Below are positions 54,790 through 64,000 of a stretch of 64,000 nucleotides of DNA, one piece after another. Positions within the stretch are counted from its first letter, which is position 1, and the number at the start of each line of letters is the position of its first letter. Position numbers and translations under genes: made by a program. The notes beneath the pieces are model-generated. The model saw nothing but the letters and a program-made list of their open reading frames with translations, made no database searches and was not told where the DNA came from. Source of the DNA: Crocodylus rhombifer (taxonomy: Eukaryota; Chordata; Crocodylia; Crocodylidae); NCBI GenBank assembly GCA_038503035.1, contig JAVSML010000029.1, positions 953,799 through 1,017,798 of the forward strand, given 5' to 3'.

Positions 54790-55769
54790 TCCTTAAGCTC
54801 GATGGGCCCTCTCAGCATGCCTGTGCCCCTGCAGGGTTGCTGGTAGTTTTAAGAGTTAATTACATATCTACTCCTCCAGAGCACCCAAAGCCTTAAGGAT
54901 TCACTGGTGGCTCTGCCCTCCTCTACACCATGCCTCATGCCTTGGGGATGTTACTGTACCATCACACTCTATTGTAGGGCTTTATCTTATCTTTACCCTG
55001 TCTGCCTCCTCCCCTCTTGCTCTTGCTGGGCACAGGTGTACGATAGTGGACCTGGCTTTATGGCTCCAAGCCTTCCTGACTGTAGGTCCTGGCAGTGGCC
55101 CCCTGGACCTTTAGCCCCACTTCTGGGCCAGTCAAGATCACCAGACTCACTGGCTCTGGCAGACCCCAGCTGCAGTCACTCTTGGACTTCTAGCCCGTCC
55201 TGGGTTCCCAGACCCCTGGTCCCACATGCAGCCCCTCTCCGAGGTCCTGGGCCCTTGGGGTGTCAAGGCTCCTCCCTGAGCTTCTGGGCCCTTGGGGTCT
55301 CTCCAGGCCCTCCTGGACTACCAGTTCTCCAAGTATGCCTTGAGCAGCCCACAGCAGGATGCAAGGCTAAACCACCAATGCAACTTAAATATAAAGGATC
55401 CCAGGCCTCTGACAGACATGACTCCCCTCCAAACTTGCTCTGGCTTTAACACAAAACAAGGCTACTTGCCTGCATCAAAAGCTTCTCTGACCCAGGCAAC
55501 TTCCCAACTTCCCCTGTTCTCAGCTCAGCAGAGTTTCTTACCCAAGTTTCAAGAGCCCTACTGCTCTGCTACCAGGAGCTCTTACCTTCAAGGCTCTCTG
55601 GGTTGGACTGTCCGACTGGCTCAAGCGCTGGGCTTATATGGCTCAAGCCCAACCCCCTTCCAGGCAGGTGAGCCTCTAAATTGGCACCGCACCACCCGCA
55701 AGCTCCTCTCAGGCTGCTTGCCCCCCCACTGCCCTCCCCCGGGCCAAAAGGTATGGGTGCCCTGTCACA
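54790..55769 (-). mobile_element. Candidate solo LTR (reverse strand)
   Basis: The reverse strand starts TGTGACAGGGCACCC at 55769, a classic TG-type LTR start. A GC-rich U3 follows, with a TATA box 'catataagccc' near 55633. A long purine-rich tract, 'gataagataaag' and a CA-type end near 54790 come after that. The length of about 980 bp suits an endogenous retroviral or Gypsy LTR. No internal coding region or second LTR is present. The plus-strand frames at 54907-55840 are antisense noise. Flanking target duplications were not found, so the borders are approximate. Confidence 0.5.
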
Positions 55770-58131
55770 TGTTTGCCAAAGAGTTTTATCTAAAAGTTCC
55801 TTTGAAGGTGGAAATAGGCAGCAGAGACAAAAACAACTAAACAGCAAATATGCGACAAATATGTGGCCTCCTATTCCTCCTTTTTCTTTTTATAAAGAGA
55901 ATGTTGTTATTTGCCAAAGTGGCCAAATAATAATTTTAACATACATGCTGAGAAAACAAACAGTTTGTATTTGCTACTTCTGTCACACTTGAATAGTAAA
56001 TGATCAATTAAGAAGATTATCTCCTCATGCCTCTTTAGGAAAGTAAGGAATCAAAGAAGAGATATTTAGTTTCTTAATCACAGGTATACCCATCATTTTC
56101 CACAAACTGATATCTATATCCACTGTCTGTCCAATTTCTCACTTACTTTCTAAAGTAACCTCTCCTCAGCTGCAAAAGTCTATTTCATAAACCTCCTTTA
56201 ATTATCTTTATTTCCCCCCTTCCCCCAATACACACTCATCTGTTCACAGCTGGAAATTATTTGACCATTTGTAACCAGAGCAAAGCTCTTGTATGTTAAT
56301 ACAATATAGCTAAAAAAGGAGACACACCAGAAAAGAAAGATACAGTGCCAGCAAAATCTGTACAGCTGTTAGCCAAGCCACAGCCTTTATTTATACTTAT
56401 AAGATGCAAGATACCATGGTGTCATTATCACAAAAGTACAGTTGGGAGAATATTTTATTTGAAAGATACCATTGGCTGGGTATGTAAGCACGCAAACATG
56501 TTCTTTACTGATGAAGGAGATTATATTTCCGTGAGAACAGTAAATGAGTTCATTTTCTATCCAGTTTTATACAACAAATTCTACAAGGCTCTGCTTCTGA
56601 AAAATAATTCCTCTGTAAATTATTTTTAATGCAACTGTTAGGAGTGTCAGAAAAAAGAAAAAGAAAGAAAAGAAATCAATTAGCAATGCTGCTCTAACTC
56701 TCTAGAATAAAGGTCTTAGAAAAATAGAGAAAGAATGTGCTATTTCTTTTACCACCTTATTTTTATTCCAAATGTGACATCAAAGAGCTGTAACCTCTTC
56801 TTTTTGTTTTGACATCACACAGAGAAAACTATTCCTTTTATAGCGTCTTGTACAGCTGAAACCTCCCTTCTTCGCACACTATATGATACTGAAAGAATTA
56901 TGCAATATCAAGTACATGACCCCTCTGGGTCTACTACACAAACATATACAAACACATGTACACTGTACACAGTATATATAAACCAGCAGCACCCCATATA
57001 CTTGGCACCAAGTTTTTGTCAGTGAATAATAACGAATAATAAAAAGGCCAAATTAGTTGTTTTACTACAACAATAAGCACAACAAATGAATAACAAACAA
57101 CAAATTCAAATATTACAAAGAAAAATGTTAAAAAAAAAAAAATCACAATATATACATTATATTGCTGCTTGGTAGCAAATAAGGTGCTAACCAGCTTCAC
57201 CATCTCTGATTCTACTTGTACTCTTGAGTCCGGTTAGTGCAGATTGAATCCACCTTCTCTGGAGCCTCTGGATGTATCCAACATACTCAAATTATTTCTT
57301 TCCCAGCAGGTACTTAGAGATGCATGCCTCTCTGGCTCAGAGAAAAGTCATCAAATTTCTCCTCGACCTCCTTCAGTCCCTGGGACACTGGACAGCAGAA
57401 GCCAGAGCTTACCCAGCCCTGATCAGTCAATGTTTTCAAAAGGCCAGTCTAGTAGTCAGCCAGACTCTGTCCCTGTTTGGGTCTCTCCAACCTGACTGCT
57501 AGGATAGCGTTTAGTCTCCTCAGTCTCAGTGATACATCCAACATGACCAGTCACCACTGTTTCCTCACCAAGTATACTGAAAAGGATCTCAGTGACCTTC
57601 CCACAACGGACACGTTTTGGGAGGAACTCTCGTCTAATACAAGAGGGTTATGCCATCTTCATTTTTTGTGCTTGCATTCGAGTTACTTTAGTTTTCTAAC
57701 AATTAACAATCCCTTGTATGCAAACTAAAAATAAAATGTAACCTTACCTTTGCTTTGTTAATTTGGTCAGCAGTTCATTTATTCAGTTCTTAATGTCTTA
57801 AATATTTATATTTTGCATTTGTCTCCCATTTAAGGTCGTCTTACCTTGAATAAGTATGTATACAGTCAACATCTCCTCTCCTCATTTGTTTAAGCTTGCA
57901 TATGGTCCAGGAGCAGATCCTGTCCTTAAATATCTTTCATGCATGTTCTTCTATCACTGAACATAATTTTGCATTTTTAATACAACACCCATTTATTCTG
58001 TCACAAATTGATTTTCACAGTTTTCCTTTTAAACATTCTTATTTACTTGCAAATCCATTTAATAGACTACTGGCAGTAATCAATAATGCTGTCCTTCTAA
58101 AGTTTCCTTGATTTCTTTACCATTTTCTTCA

Positions 58132-58133
<2 letters not shown>
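55770..58133. other. Unclassified AT-rich DNA
   Basis: Frames at 57244-57502 (two registers) lack recognised domains, although a leucine-rich helical stretch is readable. I identified no repeat family. Confidence 0.35.
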
Positions 58134-58177
<44 letters not shown>

Positions 58178-58187
58178 CACACACACC
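58134..58187. repeat. (CA)n microsatellite
   Basis: About 26 CA units with a single interruption at 58171. Confidence 0.97.
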
Positions 58188-58239
58188 TAGTTATAAACAC
58201 CATCATTATTTATATAGCATTAATATTTTGACAGATCAG

Positions 58240-58362
58240 ATTTCATAGACATTAGGGCTGGAAGGGACCTCGGGAGATCATCGAGTCCAGCCCCCTGCCC
58301 AAAGGGCAGGAAGTCAGCTGGGGTCATAGGATCCCAGCAAGATAAGCATCCAATTTACTCTT
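58240..58362 (-). mobile_element. CR1 3' end, about 120 bp
   Basis: The reverse-strand CR1 tail covers 'tttcatagacattagggctggaagggacctcgggagatc' through 'agcaagataagcatccaattt'. It is followed within about 10 bp by a second CR1 tail of the same type. Confidence 0.92.
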
Positions 58363-58367
58363 GATAC

Positions 58368-59005
58368 TCTAATTTCATACACATCAGGCCTGGAAGGGAC
58401 CTTGGAAGATTCAGTCCAGCCGTCCACCCAAAGGGCAGGAAGTCAGCTGGGGTCATAGGATCCCAGCAAGATAAGCATCCAATTTGTTCCTGAAACTGTT
58501 CAATGTAGGTGCTTGAACCACTTCCGATGGCAGGCTGTTCCAGACCTTGGGGGCTCGGACAGTAAAGAAATTCTTCCTTATGTCCAGCCTGAAACGGTCT
58601 TGCAGGAGTTTATGACCGTTCGACCTAGTCATCCCTTGGGGTGCTCTGGTGAACAAACGTTCCCTCAGATACTGGTGGTCACCCCTGATAAACATATGGG
58701 TGGTCATCAGATCACCCCTGAGCCTGCGCTTTTCCAAGCTAAAGAGCCCCACGGCTCTCAGCCTGTCATCATAAGGTCTGCTTTCCTGACCTCTGACCAT
58801 GTGCGTGGCTCTTCTCTGGACTCTCTCAAGCTTCTTCACATCCTTTTTGAATTGTGGAGCCCAAAACTTGGACACAGTACTCCAGCTGTGGCCTCATCAA
58901 GGCTGAGGACAAGGGGAGAACGATGTCCCGGGATTTGGTTGAGAAGCATCTATGGATGCAAGCCAGTGTTTTGGTCGCTTTACTAGCTGCAGTATCACAG
59001 GAGGA
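58368..59005 (-). mobile_element. CR1 LINE fragment, about 640 bp
   Basis: This second reverse CR1 starts with 'tttcatacacatcaggcctggaagggacctt'. It repeats the same UTR as its neighbour and then continues into ORF2 C-terminal codons. It ends near 59005, where homology stops abruptly. Confidence 0.93.
58453..59000 (-). pseudogene. CR1 ORF2 C-terminal remnant
   Basis: The frame 58875-58453 reads KFWAPQFKKDVKKLERVQRRATHMVRG, then RPYDDRLRAVGLFSLEKRRLRGDL, RSNGHKLLQDRFRLDIRKNFFTVRAPKVWNSLP, ending AYLAGIL. A second register (59017-58826) supplies ATKTLACIHRCFSTKSRD and LEYCVQ. Only the thumb and C-terminus are present; the catalytic palm is gone through 5' truncation. It is closest in sequence to the copy at 4.1 kb. 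Confidence 0.9.
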
Positions 59006-59149
59006 AAAGATCCCCATCCCGGAAGGCTAAATACCTAAGGGTCCATCCAGCAAACAACTTAAACATGCAAGCAGTTCCATTAACTCAAGGTGTTTACAGT
59101 TAAGCACATTATGTTGGATCAAGGCCTAAATAGACAATGAAAGTTAGGC

Positions 59150-59480
59150 ACCCAGGGTACTTACACACATACAGGGAGGTCTGCTCCAATGCACTGCAAA
59201 TCCAGAACATTGGAGCATTAATCGAGTCTGCTGGAGCGCAGAAATCAACAAACTTCCGCAACCTCCAGCATCATGTGCATCAGTCTCCCCATACTGAAAA
59301 ATGGCGGCGGAGTGCTTTGAACAAAAGCTCAAATGAGCTCCATTTCAAAGTACCCCACTGCCATTCTTTCAGCACAGGGATACTGATACACATGACAATC
59401 TGGTGCTTTTAGTTAGCACAACTCGCCAATTAAAGCACCCCCATCCCTCCTCCCAAAGCATGTCTATAAACGCTCTCACT
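59150..59480. mobile_element. Inverted-repeat MITE family, copy C
   Basis: It shares with copy A the box 'attaatcgagtctgctggagcg' and with copy B 'cacagggatactgatacacatga'. The central fold pairs 'aatggcggcggagtgctttga' with 'tcaaagtaccccactgccatt'. There is no coding capacity. Confidence 0.68.
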
Positions 59481-60194
59481 GCCTAAATAGGCAGTGAATG
59501 AGATCTAACAAAAGGCAATGAACAGTCAAAGTTTAACAGGTTTCATCTAGCATCACAATTTTTTTGGCTCTTTCAAAAATTCTGTATTTCTTTTTCTATT
59601 TGAAACAAGTTCAACAAACCTAATATTGTTCTGGGATTGCAACTGGTTAAGGCCAAAAACCCAGTGCTGGCTCTGCCTGCATTTTAGTTGCATAATGCTG
59701 CTTTCCAAGTATTATTAACCAGTGAACCGTTAGCAACTATTTACAAAAGATGCCTACTATTTCAGCAGGTGCCCATTCTGATCTCTGGAGGTTGTAATTA
59801 CAATGCTACAGCTATCATATTAGTATTTTCCTCAAATCAAAGAAAAAAAAAATGGTCAATGGGTAGGCAAAAGGAAAAAGTGACTTCCAGAGAGGAAACT
59901 TTAATGCTTATCAGCTGTCCCCTCTCAGTTATGTTACTATGAGAGGGCTACATTATGAGTAACCTCCGGCAATGTCCAATGAAAGCAATCACTGACTAAC
60001 TAAATCATTTAAAACTTTAACGTTAAACTCCCCATCTGGAATTGCACTTCACACTATTCCCATTTTAGCACTTACTACTTCTTCCTTATCTTAATTAGCA
60101 TATTCTTAATTGTTTTTAATGCAGCCGTTCAGATTGAAGGAATGTATGTGGGGACACTTTTGTATTATAGGGCAAACCCAAGTGTGTTTTGAGA
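59481..60194. other. Unclassified AT-rich DNA
   Basis: No gene or repeat is recognised in this interval. Confidence 0.4.
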
Positions 60195-60245
60195 TGTACA
60201 AATAGAACAAGGAAGAGACAGTCCCCGTCTTGACAATTTACAATC
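60195..60245 (-). mobile_element. Possible old L2/MIR-type tail (reverse)
   Basis: 'agagacagtccccgtcttgacaatttacaatct' resembles the reversed 'aagctcct...gacagtccctg' tail block of ancient amniote LINE/SINE ends. It is short and diverged. Confidence 0.35.
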
Positions 60246-61005
60246 TTTAAAAAAGAAAAGAAAACAAAACCAAAAAAACAAAACAAAACCCCAACAGATG
60301 AGGAGAGGAGAGAAGGAACACAACATATCTAAGCATCAGCCAGAGTGATGATTGGTTTCTTAGGTGTAGAAAATAAAGATGTTCTGACTCATTTCCTTTT
60401 ATCTTCAGGAAGAAACAGCTCTTAAACTTTCTGATTGAGGCAAGGGTAGTAACATTCTTCCTAAGTTTGTCCACAGTATCTCAGGGGAAAGTGTGGAAAC
60501 AGCACTCAGAAGATTGCATGAGGAGCAATCAAATAGAGCAGCAAGTCTAAATCCACTGGTAGAAAGAAAAGGGTAGTAGTCCAACAAGAAAAATAGGGAA
60601 AGACATAGTTACACACAGACTTGAAGAGAGAGATAAGTGTACAGTCAATGCAGAAGAGGAAGATGGATTTAGGGGGGGAAAAAAAAAAATAAAACACAGG
60701 GGAAAAACATATTTAGAGCAGCAAGACAGGAATGTTATTTGTATGTATAAGGTTTGGATGGGTATGTGGATAAATGGGAAGCCATAGAGGTGGCAGCTAG
60801 AGAAATCAAGATAAGAGACCATATGGACCCAGCTAGAGATTTAAGATGTTTAGAAAGGGAGGTCAGAACTTAGAAACAGTGCAGAGCGAAAATAAAAAAG
60901 CACCAGAATTTTGACCGAGTCAAGATGCATGTGGCAAAGAATGAGTTAAAAGATGATCTCCATGTTGTAGTCCTAAATGACATGGTGAAGAGTGGTATCA
61001 TAGAA
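60246..61005. other. A-rich then unclassified DNA
   Basis: An A/AC-rich simple tract lies at 60246-60295 and a G8A10 tract near 60672-60690. No gene is recognised. Minus-strand frames at 60247-60822 overlap one another without domains. Confidence 0.35.
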
Positions 61006-62163
61006 TGATAGAAGTAGGGTCGGAAGGGACCTTGTAGATCTTCAAGCCCGACCCCCTACCTGGGCGGGAGAAAAAGACTGGACTCAAATGAGTCCAGCCA
61101 GGTAGTCATGAAGCCTCTTCTTAAAGATCCCCAGGGTAGGAGCCAGCACCACTTCCCTAGGAAGTTGGTTCCAGATCCTAGCCGCCCTAACTGTGAAGTA
61201 GTTCTTGTGGATGTCTAATCTAAATCTACTCTCTAATAATTTGTGTCCATTGTTCCTTGTCATGCCAGGGGGTGCTAGGGGAAACCATGTCTCCCCTAAA
61301 CCCTTCTGGTCCCCGCTAGTGAGTTTATAGACAGTCACCAGGTCCCCCCTCAGCCTTCCCTTGTGAAGCCTGAACAGGGTCAGATCCCACAGTCTCTCAC
61401 TGTAGGGTCTGCCCTGTAGTCCCCGGATCATGTGGGTGGCCTCCTCTGGACCCTCCCAATGTTGTCCACATCCCTCCTGAAATGGGGCGCACAGAACTGG
61501 ACACAGTACTCCAGCTGTGGCCTGACCAGTGTCGCACAGAGGGGGAGGATCACCTCCCTGGCTCTACTTGAGATGCACCTGTGGATGCACGACAAGGTCC
61601 AGTTAGCCCTGCCAACCGTGACCTCGCATTGTCGGCCCATATTCATCTTGGAGTCAATAATGACTCCAAGATCCCTTTCTGCCTCCATGCTCTCAAGAAG
61701 GGAGTTTCCCATTCTAAGTGTGCTGCTGGTTTCTACTGCCTAAGTGCAGCACCCTGCACTTCTCAGTATTGAAACGCACCCTGTTTATGTCAGCCCACTC
61801 CTGTAACCTATCCAGGTCTTATTGAAGTCTTTCCCTCCCTACTAGCGTGCTCACCTCACCCCAAATTTTGGTATCACCAGCGAATTTAAACAGGTTGCAT
61901 TTCACCCCATCATCCAAATCGCTGATGAAGAAATTGAACAGCGCAGGCCCCAGGACCAAGCCCTGGGGGACTCCGCTGCCCACTTCCCCCAAGTCGAATA
62001 TGACCCGTCCACCACCACCCTCTGAGTACGACCCTTGAGCCAATCTGCAATCCTGACTGTGTAGGCATCAATGCCACAGTCGCCTAGTTTTTTAATGAGG
62101 ATGGGGTGGGAGACGGTATCAAAGGCCTTGCTGAAGTCTAGAAAGACTACGTCCACAGCAACA
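61006..62163 (-). mobile_element. CR1 LINE, 5'-truncated, about 1.16 kb
   Basis: The reverse-strand CR1 has its 3' end at 61006 ('cggaagggaccttgtagatcttcaagcccgacccc'). It continues through the C-terminus and palm to a 5' truncation just before motif A near 62163. Confidence 0.94.
61084..62160 (-). pseudogene. CR1 reverse transcriptase remnant with mutated active site
   Basis: The minus frames read 62156-61902 (VVFLDFSKAFDTVSHPILIKKLGDCGIDAYTV), 62043-61819 ([23 protein letters not shown], then FAGDTKIWGE), 61712-61428 (thumb) and 61431-61084 (NNGHKLLESRFRLDIHKNYFTVRAARIWNQLP, ending DYLAGLI). Motif A is intact, but motif C reads FAGD, so one catalytic Asp is replaced by Gly. Frameshifts lie near 62030, 61770 and 61430. 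Confidence 0.92.
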
Positions 62164-62739
62164 CATAACAGTAAGCAGGTTGAAGAAGAGATTGTTTCAG
62201 TTAATTTTGGCTAGTGGAACTATTTTTATCCAAGAATGAAATAAAAATGATAAAAACTTGTATGAATAAACAAATATATGCCAGGAAATGGCTCTTCTTC
62301 ATAAGACCCAATTCAGTAGAGGCAAAACCTAACATTAAGTGTAGCAAGGCATAACACAAGGGCAAGTGCAACTAGGTGTGGCTGACAGCTTCCACGTACT
62401 GTATTTTCTTGCATACACCTCACCTTTCCCCACCCACTGCCCCAAATTGGGGTGTATGTGTTAAGCATGGAAGCCATTTTCTTCATCAGAAAAAAAGTAC
62501 ACCCGGAGACACAGTATATGCCATGCAGCTGCCAAGATGACAGTCACCAGTCTGGCTCAGGAAGTTGAAGGGGCAAAGTCCTGTATTAATTTTCTAACAA
62601 TCATAACTATTGACTGAGCGCTGTAGCTTGCACCTGAAGCAAAAAGTGAGCTGCAAAAATATCTTGATGAAGCCCGTAAAGCTGAAACAACACTTTATTT
62701 ACAGGAACTTATATGAAGAACTACTTAAAGCAGAAGTAT
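62164..62739. other. Unclassified DNA, possible DNA-transposon end
   Basis: The phrase 'tactgtattttcttgcatacacc...ccaaattggggtgtatgtgtt' near 62398-62463 has an internal inverted flavour and resembles DNA-transposon ends. A related phrase lies near 14767. The rest is featureless. Confidence 0.3.
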
Positions 62740-63108
62740 TAGATATGGTCCACATGCTGGATCTAGCCCACAGAGGCCTATCATCTGGTCTGCCGTGCTG
62801 CCCATGGATTTCAGATTTGATGGGCACATGGCATGCAGTGGGCCCCAAACTGGCACACATCACATACAATGTGCACCAGCCCTGGCCCCGATGTGTGGGA
62901 CCAGTTTGGCACATGCTGCATGTGACATGTAGGGTCAGGGCCAGTATGCACACTGCACAGGGCATGTAGGTGCAGTCTGGGGTATACACTGCACACAATG
63001 CACACAGACAGTCCGCAGTGCACACTGCATGTGGCACTTGCACTAGACCAGCTCCACATGCTGGATCTGGCGCACATCACCCACAGGACCTAAAGAGTTG
63101 ATACCCCT
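62740..63108. mobile_element. hAT-like TGCA-rich non-autonomous element
   Basis: The right end, reverse-complemented, reads 'caggggtatcaactc', a hAT-style terminus. A 22-bp phrase beginning 'cacatgctggatct' occurs at 62751 and again near 63058. The interior is rich in tgcaca/gcatgt permutations. Phrases such as 'ggatctagcccacag' are typical of hAT ends in amniotes. Frames in this block are incidental. Confidence 0.5.
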
Positions 63109-64000
63109 GACTTAGATTAAAGAACTAATAATCTTACTACTGTTTTTGCAAGGTCTGGAACCTAACCTTGTGTGATAAAAGTTCTCCTGGGAACACAGAA
63201 TATCCAGGAAATGTAGCATACTAAGGAGACAAGTCTACCATACCACAGAGGTCCTGCTGCCTCAGACTGTCTCCTGGGATGCTACACTTCCTGGACACTG
63301 TTCCCAGGAGGGCTTACTCCATGACACAGAGTCAGCCACAACTCCATATATATATATTTTTTCCTATACTCTGCCATCCAGAACAAGATACATACTTTAT
63401 TTGAGGCATCAGTTATGCTAGAAGATATAGTATTTCACAGTATTTCATTATATTCTTGCAATAATATTCCCTCCTCCATGGTCCTACAACATATAGTTCC
63501 AGATCTAAAGCCGAGTAAAGTCAGTGAAAAAGCTCCCATCATCTTTAATAGGCTTTACATGAGACCAATACCACAGTCACTCCATTTCTCCAACTTCAAC
63601 AGGGTAAACCTCCAAGTATAATGTATTATAAATTTTGATGATAATAAGAACCTGTGTAAAGTGCAGCTCAGCATTCACCTATTTTAAAAAGGGCTACATG
63701 GACAAATAAATACGCATTCACTCTGTAACAATGAATATAGAGGCAAAATGCAGTTTATAAATGCAGACATGTGGCATGTATTTTGTGAGGAAGAGGGTTT
63801 CTGCCTTTTGTGAACAATTACTAAATTGTCAATGGAATTCAAATGTTGGGCTTAAAAAAAAGCCTAATTATTTGTTACAATAACCGTCTACTACTGCCAC
63901 TTTGTATGTGAAGGTTTGTAAACTACTTCCATTTGAGAAGTAATTGATTCCATTTTTATCATTTGCAAAAGTTTATGTGGTTGTTCTCATCCAAAGAGAT
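63109..64000. other. Unclassified AT-rich DNA
   Basis: No gene or repeat is recognised. A small inverted relation of 'ctcctgggaacacag' and 'ctgttcccaggag' lies at about 63184-63309. Confidence 0.38.

Noticed and set aside
54907..55449. 180-codon plus-strand open frame (and 55292-55840)
   Set aside because: Both lie antisense to the candidate LTR, and the low stop density comes from GC content. No family is recognised.
57244..57502. Two overlapping plus-strand frames with leucine-rich helical stretch
   Set aside because: I could not match them to any gag, SCAN or host domain, and both registers are equally open, so there is no coding evidence.
58513..58986. 157-codon plus-strand open frame
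   Set aside because: It is antisense to the CR1 C-terminal remnant.
62699..63080. Cysteine/histidine-rich minus-strand frames resembling zinc-finger proteins
   Set aside because: The Cys/His richness comes from tgcaca/gcatgt repeats inside a hAT-like element, and the spacing does not fit C2H2 fingers.
1..64000. CRISPR array, operon, tRNA/rRNA or phage-like system
   Set aside because: No regularly spaced identical repeats with unique spacers, no prokaryotic gene organisation and no tRNA cloverleaf were seen. The repeat content is that of a vertebrate nucleus.

Overview
This window reads as a gene-poor stretch of amniote nuclear DNA, most likely crocodilian; a turtle or another archosaur is the alternative. 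Three things point there. Copies of the CR1 non-LTR retrotransposon are abundant and belong to several age classes. The short 3' ends of these copies have the form I associate with crocodilian CR1 (established knowledge, not searched). Old amniote repeats (MIR, L2) are present, while Alu, L1 and B-type mammalian SINEs are not. I found no bacterial-type operon, no rRNA or tRNA gene, no CRISPR array and no confidently recognised host exon. The window is probably intergenic or inside a long intron, and nearly all coding-like sequence belongs to mobile elements.

Layout. 1-4.1 kb: AT-rich DNA with a MIR fragment (1.73 kb) and an (AC)n microsatellite (2.12 kb). 4.08-6.17 kb: a decayed reverse-strand CR1. 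6.3-15.3 kb: mostly unclassified AT-rich DNA with small repeat scraps. 15.34-18.18 kb: the best-preserved element, a 5'-truncated CR1 with a complete-looking endonuclease and reverse transcriptase separated by one frameshift. 18.86-20.2 kb: a Tx1/L1-clade LINE 3' fragment, followed by a perfect 52-bp inverted repeat (20.33-20.49 kb). 21.1-24.1 kb: an LTR-like GC-rich block, hAT- and MITE-like elements, a reverse MIR and an eroded L1/Tx1 reverse-transcriptase scrap.

25.6-34.5 kb: several CR1 tails, a hAT MITE with a perfect 8-bp target-site duplication (27.27 kb) and small hairpins. 34.7-35.6 kb: a GC-rich unclassified repeat. 40.4-41.9 kb: a reverse CR1 that appears to have landed inside an old L2. 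44.5 kb: the second copy of a hAT-like family also seen at 29.0 kb. 48.5-53.1 kb: GC-rich blocks and an LTR-like unit with a 117-bp direct repeat. 54.4-55.8 kb: a MITE copy and a candidate reverse-strand LTR. 58.1-62.2 kb: a CA microsatellite, two CR1 3' ends side by side, a third MITE copy and another CR1. 62.7-63.1 kb: a hAT-like TGCA-rich repeat.

The elements do not form a pathway. They form a stratified record: eroded MIR/L2 and L1-like scraps, then old CR1/L3-like tails, then mid-age CR1 copies with dead reverse-transcriptase motifs, then one young CR1. All family names come from recognising motifs by eye; no database search was run.
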